From contig JAGBGA010000083.1 in the NCBI GenBank assembly GCA_017936185.1, positions 1 to 13,063 on the forward strand: DNA of 13,063 bases, written 5' to 3'. Positions within the stretch are counted from its first letter, which is position 1, and each line of letters opens with the position of its first letter. The stretch comes from Alphaproteobacteria bacterium (GTDB taxonomy: Bacteria; Pseudomonadota; Alphaproteobacteria; Rs-D84). Shown here piece by piece: positions 1-5,423 of this stretch. Under the pieces are notes generated by a model. It was not told the origin of the DNA. It searched no databases and worked only from the letters and a program-made list of their open reading frames with translations. Both the position numbers and the translations under genes were made by a program.

Positions 1-1
1 C

Positions 2-166
2 CGCGAATTGTCGTTGGCAAAAACACCAATTATCGCCGTTGTTGGTTAAAAAGAAGCGGCCGATAAAATGGTGACTTTGCGTCGATTGGGTGTGGAAAAA
101 CAGGAATCCATGCCATTGGCCGAATTTGTGCAAATGATGCAAGATAGTGTTAAGATGCCATTGTAA
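2..166 (+). CDS. thrS: Threonyl-tRNA synthetase, C-terminal end, interrupted by an in-frame TAA
   Basis: This is the 3' end of a class II threonyl-tRNA synthetase, cut by the window start. It covers the last strands and helix of the C-terminal anticodon-binding domain. One frame reads RELSLAKTPIIAVVG, then TAA at 47-49, then KEAADKMVTLRRLGVEKQES and 18 more residues to a normal TAA at 164-166. Both sides match the ThrRS tail, whose family pattern is roughly VREHSLAKVP, then VVG-x-KEA, then RRLG. The frame is the same before and after the stop, so one substitution at codon 47 (for example AAA, GAA or CAA to TAA) explains it. If the stop is real, 38 residues are lost from an enzyme that is normally essential and single-copy. 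An assembly or consensus error is a serious alternative. Family identity is fairly secure although only 54 residues are visible. Confidence 0.82.
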
Positions 167-174
167 AAATATAT

Positions 175-193
175 GGGCGGATTTGTTCCGCCC
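175..193 (+). other. Short GC hairpin between thrS and the small lipoprotein gene
   Basis: A perfect 7 bp inverted repeat (GGGCGGA at 175-181, TCCGCCC at 187-193) flanks a 5-base loop. No T-tract follows, so it does not look like an intrinsic terminator. It may be a 3'-end stabilising or mRNA-processing structure between the two genes. Confidence 0.4.
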
Positions 194-217
194 AATATAA
201 CAGAAAGGGAGAAATAG

Positions 218-361
218 ATGAAAAAAGTTTTGTTGTTGTGCGCGCTGGGTATCGCGACATGTGTGTTGGGGGCATGTTCACAAAAATGCGAAGTGGAACC
301 GATTGTCGCGGAAAATCACAAATTGATTGTGCCACCAAATTTCGGAAATATGCCAAAGTAA
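218..361 (+). CDS. Small lipoprotein (47 aa)
   Basis: This is a short lipoprotein of unknown function. The ATG at 218 follows a clear AAGGGAG site. The protein starts MKKVLLLCALGIATCVLGAC, a lipoprotein signal peptide with a lipobox LGAC and lipidated Cys at residue 20. The mature part is only 28 residues, with a second Cys at 24 (SQKC) and a tail LIVPPNFGNMPK. That tail resembles the conserved segment (roughly PLxVPPxF-xLxP) seen in the alphaproteobacterial DUF3035/BamF outer-membrane assembly lipoproteins. The resemblance is from memory and covers few residues. An intrinsic terminator begins seven bases after the stop codon. The gene lies 51 bases downstream of thrS with no obvious promoter of its own, so it is probably co-transcribed with thrS. 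Coding status is well supported by the Shine-Dalgarno site, lipobox and terminator. Confidence 0.8.
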   Translation: MKKVLLLCALGIATCVLGACSQKCEVEPIVAENHKLIVPPNFGNMPK

Positions 362-367
362 TTTTTT

Positions 368-398
368 ACGTCAAAGCATTTTGTCTTTGGCGTTTTTT
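368..398 (+). terminator. Intrinsic terminator after the small lipoprotein gene
   Basis: ACGTCAAAG (368-376) pairs with CTTTGGCGT (385-393), with one G-U wobble, around an 8-base loop. A run of T (393-398) follows. It ends the thrS-lipoprotein transcript and overlaps the -35 region of the next promoter. Confidence 0.8.
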
Positions 399-408
399 AT
401 GATATAAT
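381..408 (+). promoter_or_regulatory. Probable sigma-70 promoter of the SPOR-tatA unit
   Basis: A perfect -10 box TATAAT lies at 403-408. A weaker -35 TTGTCT lies at 381-386 with a 16-base spacer. Transcription would start near 415, giving a leader of about 23 bases before the ATG at 438, which is preceded by an AGGGGGA ribosome-binding site. The -35 lies inside the preceding terminator hairpin. Confidence 0.6.
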
Positions 409-437
409 GTCCATAACGAATATAGGGGGATTTTATC

Positions 438-1247
438 ATGAATGATGATAATAACTTGGATTTACTTGATTTAGATGATAATGGTTCAATGGATACTTTG
501 CCAGATGCAACACCGTTTGCAAGTCCACGACCAAAAAAACCTTGGCTGTTGTTGGGGGTTGGGGTGGTTGTTATTATATTGGCAACTTATATCATCGTTC
601 GCGCAATAAGTGATGAATCTTCGTCTTCAATAGAAGTTGATTTAGATGCACCGGTTCAGGTTGTCGATGAAGCAGGCGTGCCAGTGGATATGAATGTTAT
701 GCCGCCTGCACAACCGGTTCAGGTCGCACCACAGCCAGTGGTACAACCCGCACCTCAGCCGGTTGTTCAACCACAACCAGTCATTCAACCGCAACCAGTT
801 GCAGTGCAACAGACCGCTGGTGTGCCGGTTCGTGTAATCGAAGAAAGAAAAGAAGTTACGTTTAAGCCCGCCGCCCAGGCACAGCCCGCCGCAAAACCAA
901 AAGCGGTACCGGCAAAGCCAAAGGCGCCGGCCGCAAAGCCAAAGGCCGTTCAAACCGCAAAGCCAGCGGTTAAAACCACACCGGCCGCCGCAAAACCAGT
1001 TGCAGGTGCATGGTATGTGCAATTCGGTTCGTACAGTACACGCGCATTGGCCGAAAGTGCACAAAGACAAATTGCAAATGCACATAAAAGCTTGTTCCAG
1101 GGAAAACAATTTGTTATATTGGCGGCACAGTTAAAAGATGGCAAGACAACATATCGCTTGCGCGTTGCGTTCAAGACGGCGTCTGATGCAAATGGATTCT
1201 GTCGTAATGCAAAGTCGGATGGACTTGATTGTTATGTCGCAAAATAA
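438..1247 (+). CDS. SPOR-domain membrane protein (FtsN-like architecture)
   Basis: This is probably a bitopic inner-membrane protein that binds denuded septal peptidoglycan through a SPOR domain. Residues 1-34 form a short acidic cytoplasmic segment rich in Asp and Leu. Residues about 35-55 are a single transmembrane helix (WLLLGVGVVVIILATYII). Residues about 88-125 are a Pro/Gln/Val-rich linker built from QPV and PQPVV units, and 143-188 are an Ala/Lys/Pro-rich linker with repeated AKPKA units. The SPOR domain is at about 190-269 and starts AWYVQFGSYS. Two cysteines 12 residues apart near the end (FCRNAKSDGLDCYV) could form a disulfide, since this part is periplasmic. The layout matches FtsN-type proteins, but many SPOR proteins share it, so no symbol is given. 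TatA follows 21 bases later, and a SPOR gene near tatA is familiar from alphaproteobacterial chromosomes. Confidence 0.9.
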   Translation: MNDDNNLDLLDLDDNGSMDTLPDATPFASPRPKKPWLLLGVGVVVIILATYIIVRAISDESSSSIEVDLDAPVQVVDEAGVPVDMNVMPPAQPVQVAPQPVVQPAPQPVVQPQPVIQPQPVAVQQTAGVPVRVIEERKEVTFKPAAQAQPAAKPKAVPAKPKAPAAKPKAVQTAKPAVKTTPAAAKPVAGAWYVQFGSYSTRALAESAQRQIANAHKSLFQGKQFVILAAQLKDGKTTYRLRVAFKTASDANGFCRNAKSDGLDCYVAK

Positions 1248-1268
1248 TTTATACAAAAGGGGTTAATT

Positions 1269-1496
1269 ATGTTTGGGCGTTTTGGTTGGGCAGAAATTCT
1301 GGTTATCGTTGTGTTGGTGGTAATCTTGTTCGGTCATAACAAGATTCCCGGTATGATGAAAAACCTTGCCGATGGGTTGAATATCTTTAAAAAAGAATTA
1401 AAGAAAACAGAACCCAAAGCACAAGATAAAAAGAATGCCAAGAAAGCACCGGCGAAAAAGTCGACTGTGGTCAAGAAAAGTGTGAAAAAGAAATAA
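1269..1496 (+). CDS. tatA: Sec-independent (twin-arginine) translocase subunit TatA
   Basis: TatA forms the pore-like oligomer of the Tat pathway, which exports folded proteins across the inner membrane. The 75-residue protein has the family layout. A short N-terminal transmembrane helix (residues about 7-21, WAEILVIVVLVVILF) is followed by the FG hinge (LFG at 21-23). Next comes an amphipathic helix (KIPGMMKNLADGLNIFKKEL), then a very Lys/Ala-rich tail from about residue 46. An AAGGGG site sits 9 bases before the ATG. It is probably co-transcribed with the SPOR gene and ends at a strong terminator. No tatB or tatC follows. The TatB-like gene is about 11.4 kb downstream at the end of the window, so the tat genes are split here. 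TatA is preferred over TatB because of the LFG-x(2)-KIP hinge and the short length. Confidence 0.93.
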   Translation: MFGRFGWAEILVIVVLVVILFGHNKIPGMMKNLADGLNIFKKELKKTEPKAQDKKNAKKAPAKKSTVVKKSVKKK

Positions 1497-1502
1497 TAAT
1501 AT

Positions 1503-1530
1503 CCCGCCGATTGGCGGGTGTTTTTTTTTT
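1503..1530 (+). terminator. Intrinsic terminator after tatA
   Basis: CCCGCC (1503-1508) and GGCGGG (1513-1518) form a perfect 6 bp stem with a GATT loop. A run of ten T follows at 1521-1530. It starts seven bases after the tatA stop codon. Confidence 0.92.
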
Positions 1531-1557
1531 GTGAAGATTTGGAAAATAAAAACAGTC

Positions 1558-1688
1558 TTGCCATCCCTGTAAGGCGAGGGGGCGTACAGTGTCCGCAGTG
1601 GCGGGCGGTTTCAAGACCCACCCCAGCCTGCGCAGGGGTGACAAAGGATTCTATTTACCTGGATCCTGGGGATGGGCCCCAGGATGAC
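1558..1688. repeat. Palindromic intergenic repeat, copy A
   Basis: This copy starts TTGCCATCCCTG and ends CAGGATGAC. It shares an identical 19-base block with copy B (GCGGGCGGTTTCAAGACCC, 1601-1619) and the self-complementary CCTGCGCAGG (1627-1636). A terminal hairpin is formed by CCTGGGG (1665-1671) and CCCCAGG (1677-1683). The ends are partly complementary (CCATCCTG-like against CAGGATGAC). Short GC-rich repeats of this style, flanked by ATCC and GGATGAC-like ends, are common between genes in alphaproteobacteria. No coding capacity is credible, so it is probably a non-autonomous or REP-like element. Confidence 0.8.
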
Positions 1689-1691
1689 ACC

Positions 1692-1751
1692 ACTTCGTTA
1701 AAACTTCGTGGTGCAGGCACAACTTCGTTAAAACTTCGTGGTGCAGGCGCC
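1692..1751. repeat. 30 bp tandem duplication (2 units)
   Basis: Two direct units, 1692-1721 and 1722-1751, share 27 identical bases starting ACTTCGTTAAAACTTCGTGG and differ only in the last three (ACA against GCC). Each unit itself contains ACTTCGT twice, 11 bases apart. The block lies between the two palindromic repeats and looks like a recent local duplication. Confidence 0.9.
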
Positions 1752-1783
1752 GCCGTTTTATGTTTTTTATTCTTGGGCACCGT

Positions 1784-1918
1784 TTGCCATCCCTTTGAAG
1801 GCAGGGATAGGGACCATACAGTGCCCGCACCGCGGGCGGTTTCAAGACCCTCCCCGGCCTGCGCAGGAATGGCAAAGGTTCTGTTGTCCTGGATTCTGGG
1901 GGCGGGGGCCAGAATGAC
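1784..1918. repeat. Palindromic intergenic repeat, copy B
   Basis: This is the second, diverged copy of the element at 1558-1688, in the same orientation. It starts TTGCCATCCCTTTGAAGG and carries the shared 19-mer at 1832-1850 and CCTGCGCAGG at 1858-1867, the same distance apart as in copy A. Internal hairpins include ATCCCT/AGGGAT near the start, GCCCGC/GCGGGC around 1823-1837, and ATTCTGG (1893-1899) with CCAGAAT (1909-1915) at the end. The last hairpin replaces the different but also paired arms of copy A. Confidence 0.8.
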
Positions 1919-1931
1919 TGGTGTGGGTGCA

Positions 1932-1964
1932 AAGTCCCCCGGCCGGGAAGGGGGCTTTTTATTT
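1932..1964 (+). terminator. Orphan terminator-like hairpin downstream of repeat B
   Basis: AAG-CCCCC (1932-1940, one bulged T) pairs with GGGGG-CTT (1950-1957) and a T-rich run follows (TTTATTT). It points along the plus strand, but the nearest plus-strand gene, tatA, already has its own terminator about 400 bases earlier. It may be a backup, or the end of an unrecognised transcript of the repeat region. Confidence 0.5.
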
Positions 1965-2031
1965 ACTTGATTGCTGTGCGTGCGGGGCAATGACAAAGTG
2001 GGTACGCACGTGTTTTTATGTATTGTTATTG

Positions 2032-2059
2032 AAAAAAAAACACCCGCCGGGGCGGGTGT
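2032..2059 (-). terminator. Intrinsic terminator of the cysteine-rich protein gene
   Basis: On the minus strand ACACCCGC (2059-2052) pairs perfectly with GCGGGTGT (2047-2040) around a 4-base loop. A long T run follows (the A tract at 2032-2040 on the plus strand). It begins six bases after the stop codon of the minus-strand gene. Confidence 0.9.
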
Positions 2060-2064
2060 GGGAA

Positions 2065-4200
2065 TTATGGGTTGGTTGTTTTTCCTGGATGCTCCCAGTT
2101 GCGGATGTGTTCGATACCGGCCTCAATCAAGCATTGTTCGCGCATTGCCGTTGATGAACCTGTTCCTTCGGCCGGGATGTTTGCCGGTTCTTCCTCCGTA
2201 ACAGGTTTCAAGATTTCGTTCAAAGTCACAATGTTGCGACATGTGTTTTGTGTGTAATCTTGGCTGTTAAGGCATTGGGCATTGTCGGGTTTGTCGATGA
2301 TGGCTTTAAATTGCGCCATCGATGGATTGCATATCATATCTTGATAGCAATGTGGAACGTTTGACATCTGGGCACAGTATGTTTTGATACGCGCATCCGG
2401 CCACGATGGGTTGGATGATGCCTGGGTTTCATAGCAATCGTAAAGTTCACTGATACATTCGTTAAAGTTTGTGCCCGCGGCAATCGCATCGGCCAAGATG
2501 GTTTCTTCTTCTTCTTGGGCGAATTCAAGACGTTTTTGTTGAAGTGCTTGTTGGGCCGCGACTTTTTGATATCCAATGTTTTGGGCCGTTGTGCGTAATT
2601 GTTCGCCATATGCGTCACAGTCGGCGTTCGCGTCCAATGCATATTTTTGCATAATGCTGCGACGGGCGTCGGCAACCGGACCACGAAGGTTCGAATATGG
2701 GTCGCCAGATGCAGATGTGTACCCAAAACAGGTCGCACTGTTCGATGTGGTGTAACCACTGTTCGCCGTAACGAAATTTAATTCGTATGTGCCGGTGTTG
2801 TTTACGCTGATGTGGCTGTTGTAATTATATGGGCATTGGGATGCGCCATTGCCACATTTTGTGCCCGATGGTGGGGTGCCGCATGCTTCGTAAATGCCGT
2901 TAAAGCATGAATCAAGTACGCGTGCGCATACATTATTGTGTGCGTATTCAAATAATTCATATCCCCATGTTTCGGCCAATGAATCTTTAAGGTTGTCCGA
3001 TGTGTTTAATGCACCGTCAATGCCGGCAAGGCCACTGACCACCGATGAAAGGTTGTCAAAGGCGGATGTAAGGCTGTCACTGTCATCGGTTAAAATGGTG
3101 ATGGTTTGTTCTTTGGCATCGGCCCATGACTGTAACGACGCAAGGATGTTAGAACTGCTGCCGTCAAGGGCGGTGACGTCAAAGCCAAATGTGTTGCCAT
3201 CGGTGGAACAATATGCGGGCTTTGCACATGATGTTGTGCTTGTGTATATACCATGATCATTGCACCATTTTACTGCTTCGGTGGAATCGATGCCGTATTG
3301 ATTGGTGACGTCTTGCCATGAAACACAGTTCATGACTTTTTCGGCATCGGTTAATTGAAATGCGTCAGATACGTCTTTGCCTTTGTTTGCAATTAATAAT
3401 GCCAATTCACCAGATACTTTGATTAATTCTTCGTTGGCGGATTCAAGGGCGCTTTCCGCTTCGGCAAAGGCGCGAACACGACCCGCGCATGCACAACGAC
3501 GTTGGGCCGCGTTGCGGGCCGTACAAATTTCGTCCATGCATGTATAGTATGATTCCATACAATTGTTGAATGCGTCACTTGATATTAAACCGGTGGTTGA
3601 ATCAATTATGTTTGAATAATTGCCGGTGTATAACTTGTTTGTCAAATATGAATATGTTGGTGATGTGGTTGATGCCTTGGAACCGCGGAGGGCACTGCCT
3701 TGCAGGGAAACGCGCGCGTTTTCCGCCGCCGTTGTTGTCGCAGTGCGTGCGCGAACGTTGCGTGTTTGTGTGGTGGCGGCGCGTGACCGGGCCGCATCTG
3801 CACGTGAAACAACCCGGCGCTTTGCGGTTTCGGTTGCACGTGGTGATGTCGTGGTTGTGCGTGACGCCGTTGCACGTGGTGTCACAGAACGGGCCGATGC
3901 CGAAGTGCGCGATGCCGGCGTGGTGGTTGCCGTTGTACGCGGATTTGTTGCGGTACGCGCAATTGTGCGACGTGATGTGATGTTTGATGAAGATGTGGCG
4001 CGTGGACTGGTGCGGCCGGGTGCGCGCGCAGCCGGTGCGGATTGTGGTGCCATGATGGTGGTGGGTTCGACCGGTGCAATCGGGTCGGCGAACGTCGAAC
4101 GAATTGATATTAATGTGGAACACACAAAAAATGCGCCCGCAAGTAAAAATATTGTGCCAAGGGCATTCTTGAAAGAATCTTTGATTTTCTGACTTGTCAT
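2065..4200 (-). CDS. Exported cysteine-rich protein of unknown function (711 aa)
   Basis: I do not recognise a named family. The ATG at 4200 is chosen because AAGGAG lies six bases before it; an upstream ATG at 4257 would add 19 residues but falls inside a leader hairpin. Residues about 11-33 are a hydrophobic export signal or anchor, possibly cleaved after Ala38 (STFA-DP). Residues 50-180 are a low-complexity Ala/Arg/Thr/Ser region, very basic and probably disordered. From about 205 on there are 24 cysteines, often in closely spaced groups such as C214/221/226/236/238 and C425/432/440/449/456. Two segments look like copies of one motif: FNNC-x6-CMDEIC (212-226) and FNEC-x6-CYE (579-591). Between them are helical, Glu/Gln/Ala-rich stretches (about 244-275 and 540-575) and a Ser/Gly/Asn-rich part. 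Exported cysteines imply disulfides, and a periplasmic or surface location is inferred. The gene is monocistronic, with a strong promoter and its own terminator. Confidence 0.85.
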   Translation of the reverse strand: MTSQKIKDSFKNALGTIFLLAGAFFVCSTLISIRSTFADPIAPVEPTTIMAPQSAPAARAPGRTSPRATSSSNITSRRTIARTATNPRTTATTTPASRTSASARSVTPRATASRTTTTSPRATETAKRRVVSRADAARSRAATTQTRNVRARTATTTAAENARVSLQGSALRGSKASTTSPTYSYLTNKLYTGNYSNIIDSTTGLISSDAFNNCMESYYTCMDEICTARNAAQRRCACAGRVRAFAEAESALESANEELIKVSGELALLIANKGKDVSDAFQLTDAEKVMNCVSWQDVTNQYGIDSTEAVKWCNDHGIYTSTTSCAKPAYCSTDGNTFGFDVTALDGSSSNILASLQSWADAKEQTITILTDDSDSLTSAFDNLSSVVSGLAGIDGALNTSDNLKDSLAETWGYELFEYAHNNVCARVLDSCFNGIYEACGTPPSGTKCGNGASQCPYNYNSHISVNNTGTYELNFVTANSGYTTSNSATCFGYTSASGDPYSNLRGPVADARRSIMQKYALDANADCDAYGEQLRTTAQNIGYQKVAAQQALQQKRLEFAQEEEETILADAIAAGTNFNECISELYDCYETQASSNPSWPDARIKTYCAQMSNVPHCYQDMICNPSMAQFKAIIDKPDNAQCLNSQDYTQNTCRNIVTLNEILKPVTEEEPANIPAEGTGSSTAMREQCLIEAGIEHIRNWEHPGKTTNP

Positions 4201-4215
4201 AAAGCTCTCCTTGTG

Positions 4216-4237
4216 TTCTGGGGCGAGATGCCCAGAA
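4216..4237 (-). other. Leader hairpin 1 of the cysteine-rich protein mRNA
   Basis: TTCTGGG (4216-4222) and CCCAGAA (4231-4237) form a perfect 7 bp stem with an 8-base loop. It lies in the 5' leader, about 5 bases upstream of the AAGGAG ribosome-binding site, so it could affect access of ribosomes or mRNA stability. Confidence 0.55.
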
Positions 4238-4256
4238 ACCCAACCTTTCTGTGACA

Positions 4257-4276
4257 ATGCACCATGCGTGGTGCAT
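4257..4276 (-). other. Leader hairpin 2 / inverted repeat near the transcript start
   Basis: ATGCACCA (4257-4264) and TGGTGCAT (4269-4276) form a perfect 8 bp inverted repeat with a 4-base spacer. It begins about 8 bases after the predicted transcription start near 4284. It could be an RNA hairpin protecting the 5' end or a DNA operator; the sequence does not decide. Confidence 0.6.
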
Positions 4277-4290
4277 GTCTGTTTGTATTA

Positions 4291-4319
4291 ATTATATCAA
4301 TTTTTTCGCGCTGTGTAAA
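4291..4319 (-). promoter_or_regulatory. Strong sigma-70 promoter of the cysteine-rich protein gene
   Basis: Read on the minus strand, the -35 is TTTACA (4319-4314) and the -10 is a perfect TATAAT (4296-4291), with a 17-base spacer. Transcription would start near 4284. The leader to the ATG at 4200 is then about 85 bases long and contains two hairpins. Confidence 0.8.
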
Positions 4320-4382
4320 CAATTTAGTGTGATTTTTTATGCCGATTATATGAATTTTATCAAATAGATAATTGCCAAAAAG

Positions 4383-4949
4383 ATGAATATAATTTTGGCT
4401 ATGAAAAAAATTACTTGGTTGTTTGTTTTGCTGGTGTCGGGAACGGTAAATGCAAATCCAATGTTTGCGCCGAATACGCGTAACAGTGTGGGGATTTATG
4501 TCGCACAAAATACGGGACATGGTGACTTGGCACACTTGGTCTTGCCATCGGAATGGGATGTTGGACCGATGACAATGGTTGGGGTGCAATACAGTCAACC
4601 GGTGACTTTTTTCAGGTTGCCATCACGTATCAATTTAAATCTGGCACAGAATTTTTCTTATAAAAGTGCGTCGGGCGCGTCGTTTGCCGCCGTTGGTGTG
4701 TCAATTGATGTGGCACTTTGGTCATGGTGCGGATGGTATGCAGGGATAGGGGTGGGGCCATATATGCGTGACAGTGGGGACCGATGGGTCGAAAGTCGAT
4801 TGGTCTTTGGTGAACGGGCGTTTGTTGGAAAAAATATTACCAACACAATTAATGCAGAAATCTTTACCCAGCATTTTTCAAACGGCGATTTTACAGATGT
4901 AAATCATGGATTTAATTTTGTGGGATTGGCGTTGAATGTCAGTTTTTAA
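4383..4949 (+). CDS. PagL-like acyloxyacyl hydrolase / outer-membrane beta-barrel protein
   Basis: This is probably a small outer-membrane beta-barrel related to the lipid A 3-O-deacylase PagL, which trims an acyl chain from lipopolysaccharide. The start is uncertain. The ATG at 4383 gives 188 residues; the ATG at 4401 gives 182 and a classic signal peptide, MKKITWLFVLLVSGTVNA. Neither has a good ribosome-binding site. In numbering from 4401, alternating hydrophobic strands fill the mature protein, followed by GERAFVGKN and the motif TQHFSNGDF-x3-NHGFN (157-172). The HFSN part matches the PagL His/Ser catalytic pair (H158, S160). The expected Glu about 14 residues after the His appears to be Asn172. 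The protein ends in VSF, a terminal Phe typical of barrels. It is transcribed divergently from the cysteine-rich gene, and I see no convincing promoter. Fold and location are likely; enzymatic activity is uncertain. Confidence 0.72.
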   Translation: MNIILAMKKITWLFVLLVSGTVNANPMFAPNTRNSVGIYVAQNTGHGDLAHLVLPSEWDVGPMTMVGVQYSQPVTFFRLPSRINLNLAQNFSYKSASGASFAAVGVSIDVALWSWCGWYAGIGVGPYMRDSGDRWVESRLVFGERAFVGKNITNTINAEIFTQHFSNGDFTDVNHGFNFVGLALNVSF

Positions 4950-4954
4950 TGTGT

Positions 4955-4979
4955 AAAAAAAACGCCCGTTGTGGGCGTT
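4955..4979 (-). terminator. Terminator of the trx-dksA transcript, possibly shared
   Basis: AACGCCC (4961-4967) and GGGCGTT (4973-4979) form a 7 bp stem with a 5-base loop. On the minus strand an eight-base T run follows (A tract 4955-4962 on the plus strand), making a good terminator for the dksA-like gene. The plus-strand side has only GTGTGTTTT, so it is at best a weak terminator for the convergent pagL-like gene. Confidence 0.82.
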
Positions 4980-4986
4980 GTGTGTT

Positions 4987-5418
4987 TTAGTTGCGTCTTT
5001 GTTCGTATTCTTCTTGTTCTTCGGTTGTCATGGTTGCCAATGGACGTGCCATCATACGTTGAAGACCAATTTCGTCGCCGGATACAACACTGAAACCATA
5101 TGTGCCATTGTCAATACGGTCAAGGGCCGCGTTTATCTTTTGCAATAATTTGTTGTTGCGTTCGGATATGCGTAAATCAAGTGTTATGTCTTGATTGTAT
5201 GTGGCGTTGTCTGATTCGTCGCCAACGCCGACCGATTGGGTTTTTTCGGCCAATCGAACCGCGTTTAATACGGAATCACGTTCACTGATTAATTCTTCTT
5301 TTTGAGCCGTTAATAAACGATAAAAATACGCCAACTGTGTCGGACACATGTATGGTTCGGATTTTTTCGGTTTGTAATTAGATGCCAGTTCAATTGTCTT
5401 GTAATTTTGCGTTGCCAT
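4987..5418 (-). CDS. dksA: DksA/TraR-family protein lacking all four zinc cysteines
   Basis: DksA-family proteins bind the secondary channel of RNA polymerase and, with ppGpp, reset transcription of ribosomal and amino-acid genes. The ATG at 5418 (143 aa) is preferred. It has AAAGG upstream and lies just past the thioredoxin stop, whereas the ATG at 5448 would overlap that gene. The N-terminal part reads EPYMCPTQLAYFYRLL, like the DksA helix (EEYMNEAQLAHF in E. coli). The coiled-coil tip motif D-x-x-D-x-A is present (D67, D70, A72), followed by the second helix and the globular EIGLQRMMARP segment (116-126). At the four positions of the CxxC...CxxC zinc finger the protein has Ser110, Ser113, Thr131 and Glu134. 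The only Cys is at 25, near the N-terminus. So the polymerase-probing tip is kept but the zinc site is gone. It sits 5 bases behind trx in one operon. Confidence 0.88.
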   Translation of the reverse strand: MATQNYKTIELASNYKPKKSEPYMCPTQLAYFYRLLTAQKEELISERDSVLNAVRLAEKTQSVGVGDESDNATYNQDITLDLRISERNNKLLQKINAALDRIDNGTYGFSVVSGDEIGLQRMMARPLATMTTEEQEEYEQRRN

Positions 5419-5423
5419 TTTTT

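Larger units (their letters stand above)
1531..2031. other. Gene-free interval filled with repeats
   Basis: About 500 bases between the tatA terminator and the terminator of the minus-strand gene contain no credible gene. The interval holds two diverged copies of a ~130 bp palindromic repeat (1558-1688 and 1784-1918), a 30 bp tandem duplication between them (1692-1751) and an orphan plus-strand terminator (1932-1964). Open frames run through it on both strands, but their translations only echo the repeat copies. The sequence is clearly more GC-rich than the surrounding genes. Confidence 0.8.

Noticed and set aside
175..193. Hairpin after thrS as a terminator
   Set aside because: The stem is good but no T-tract follows, and the next gene follows directly with its own ribosome-binding site and a real terminator behind it.
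642..1109. 155-codon minus-strand frame rich in Cys, Trp and Leu
   Set aside because: It is the shadow of the Gln/Pro/Lys/Ala-rich linker of the SPOR protein, with odd composition and no start signal.
1518..1970. Open frames of 93 to 150 codons across the repeat region on both strands
   Set aside because: Their translations repeat the same segment (for example AVSRP-x-PACAG) because they cross both repeat copies. They have no ribosome-binding site or family signature.
1981..2013. Possible third copy of the palindromic repeat (GGGGCAATGACAAAGTG)
   Set aside because: Only about 20 bases resemble the TGACAAAGG segment of the other copies, which is too little to separate a remnant from chance.
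3620..4192. 190-codon open frame opposite the cysteine-rich gene, rich in Arg, Ala and Val
   Set aside because: It is antisense to the Ala/Arg/Thr-rich low-complexity part of a gene with promoter, ribosome-binding site and terminator. GC bias removes stops there.
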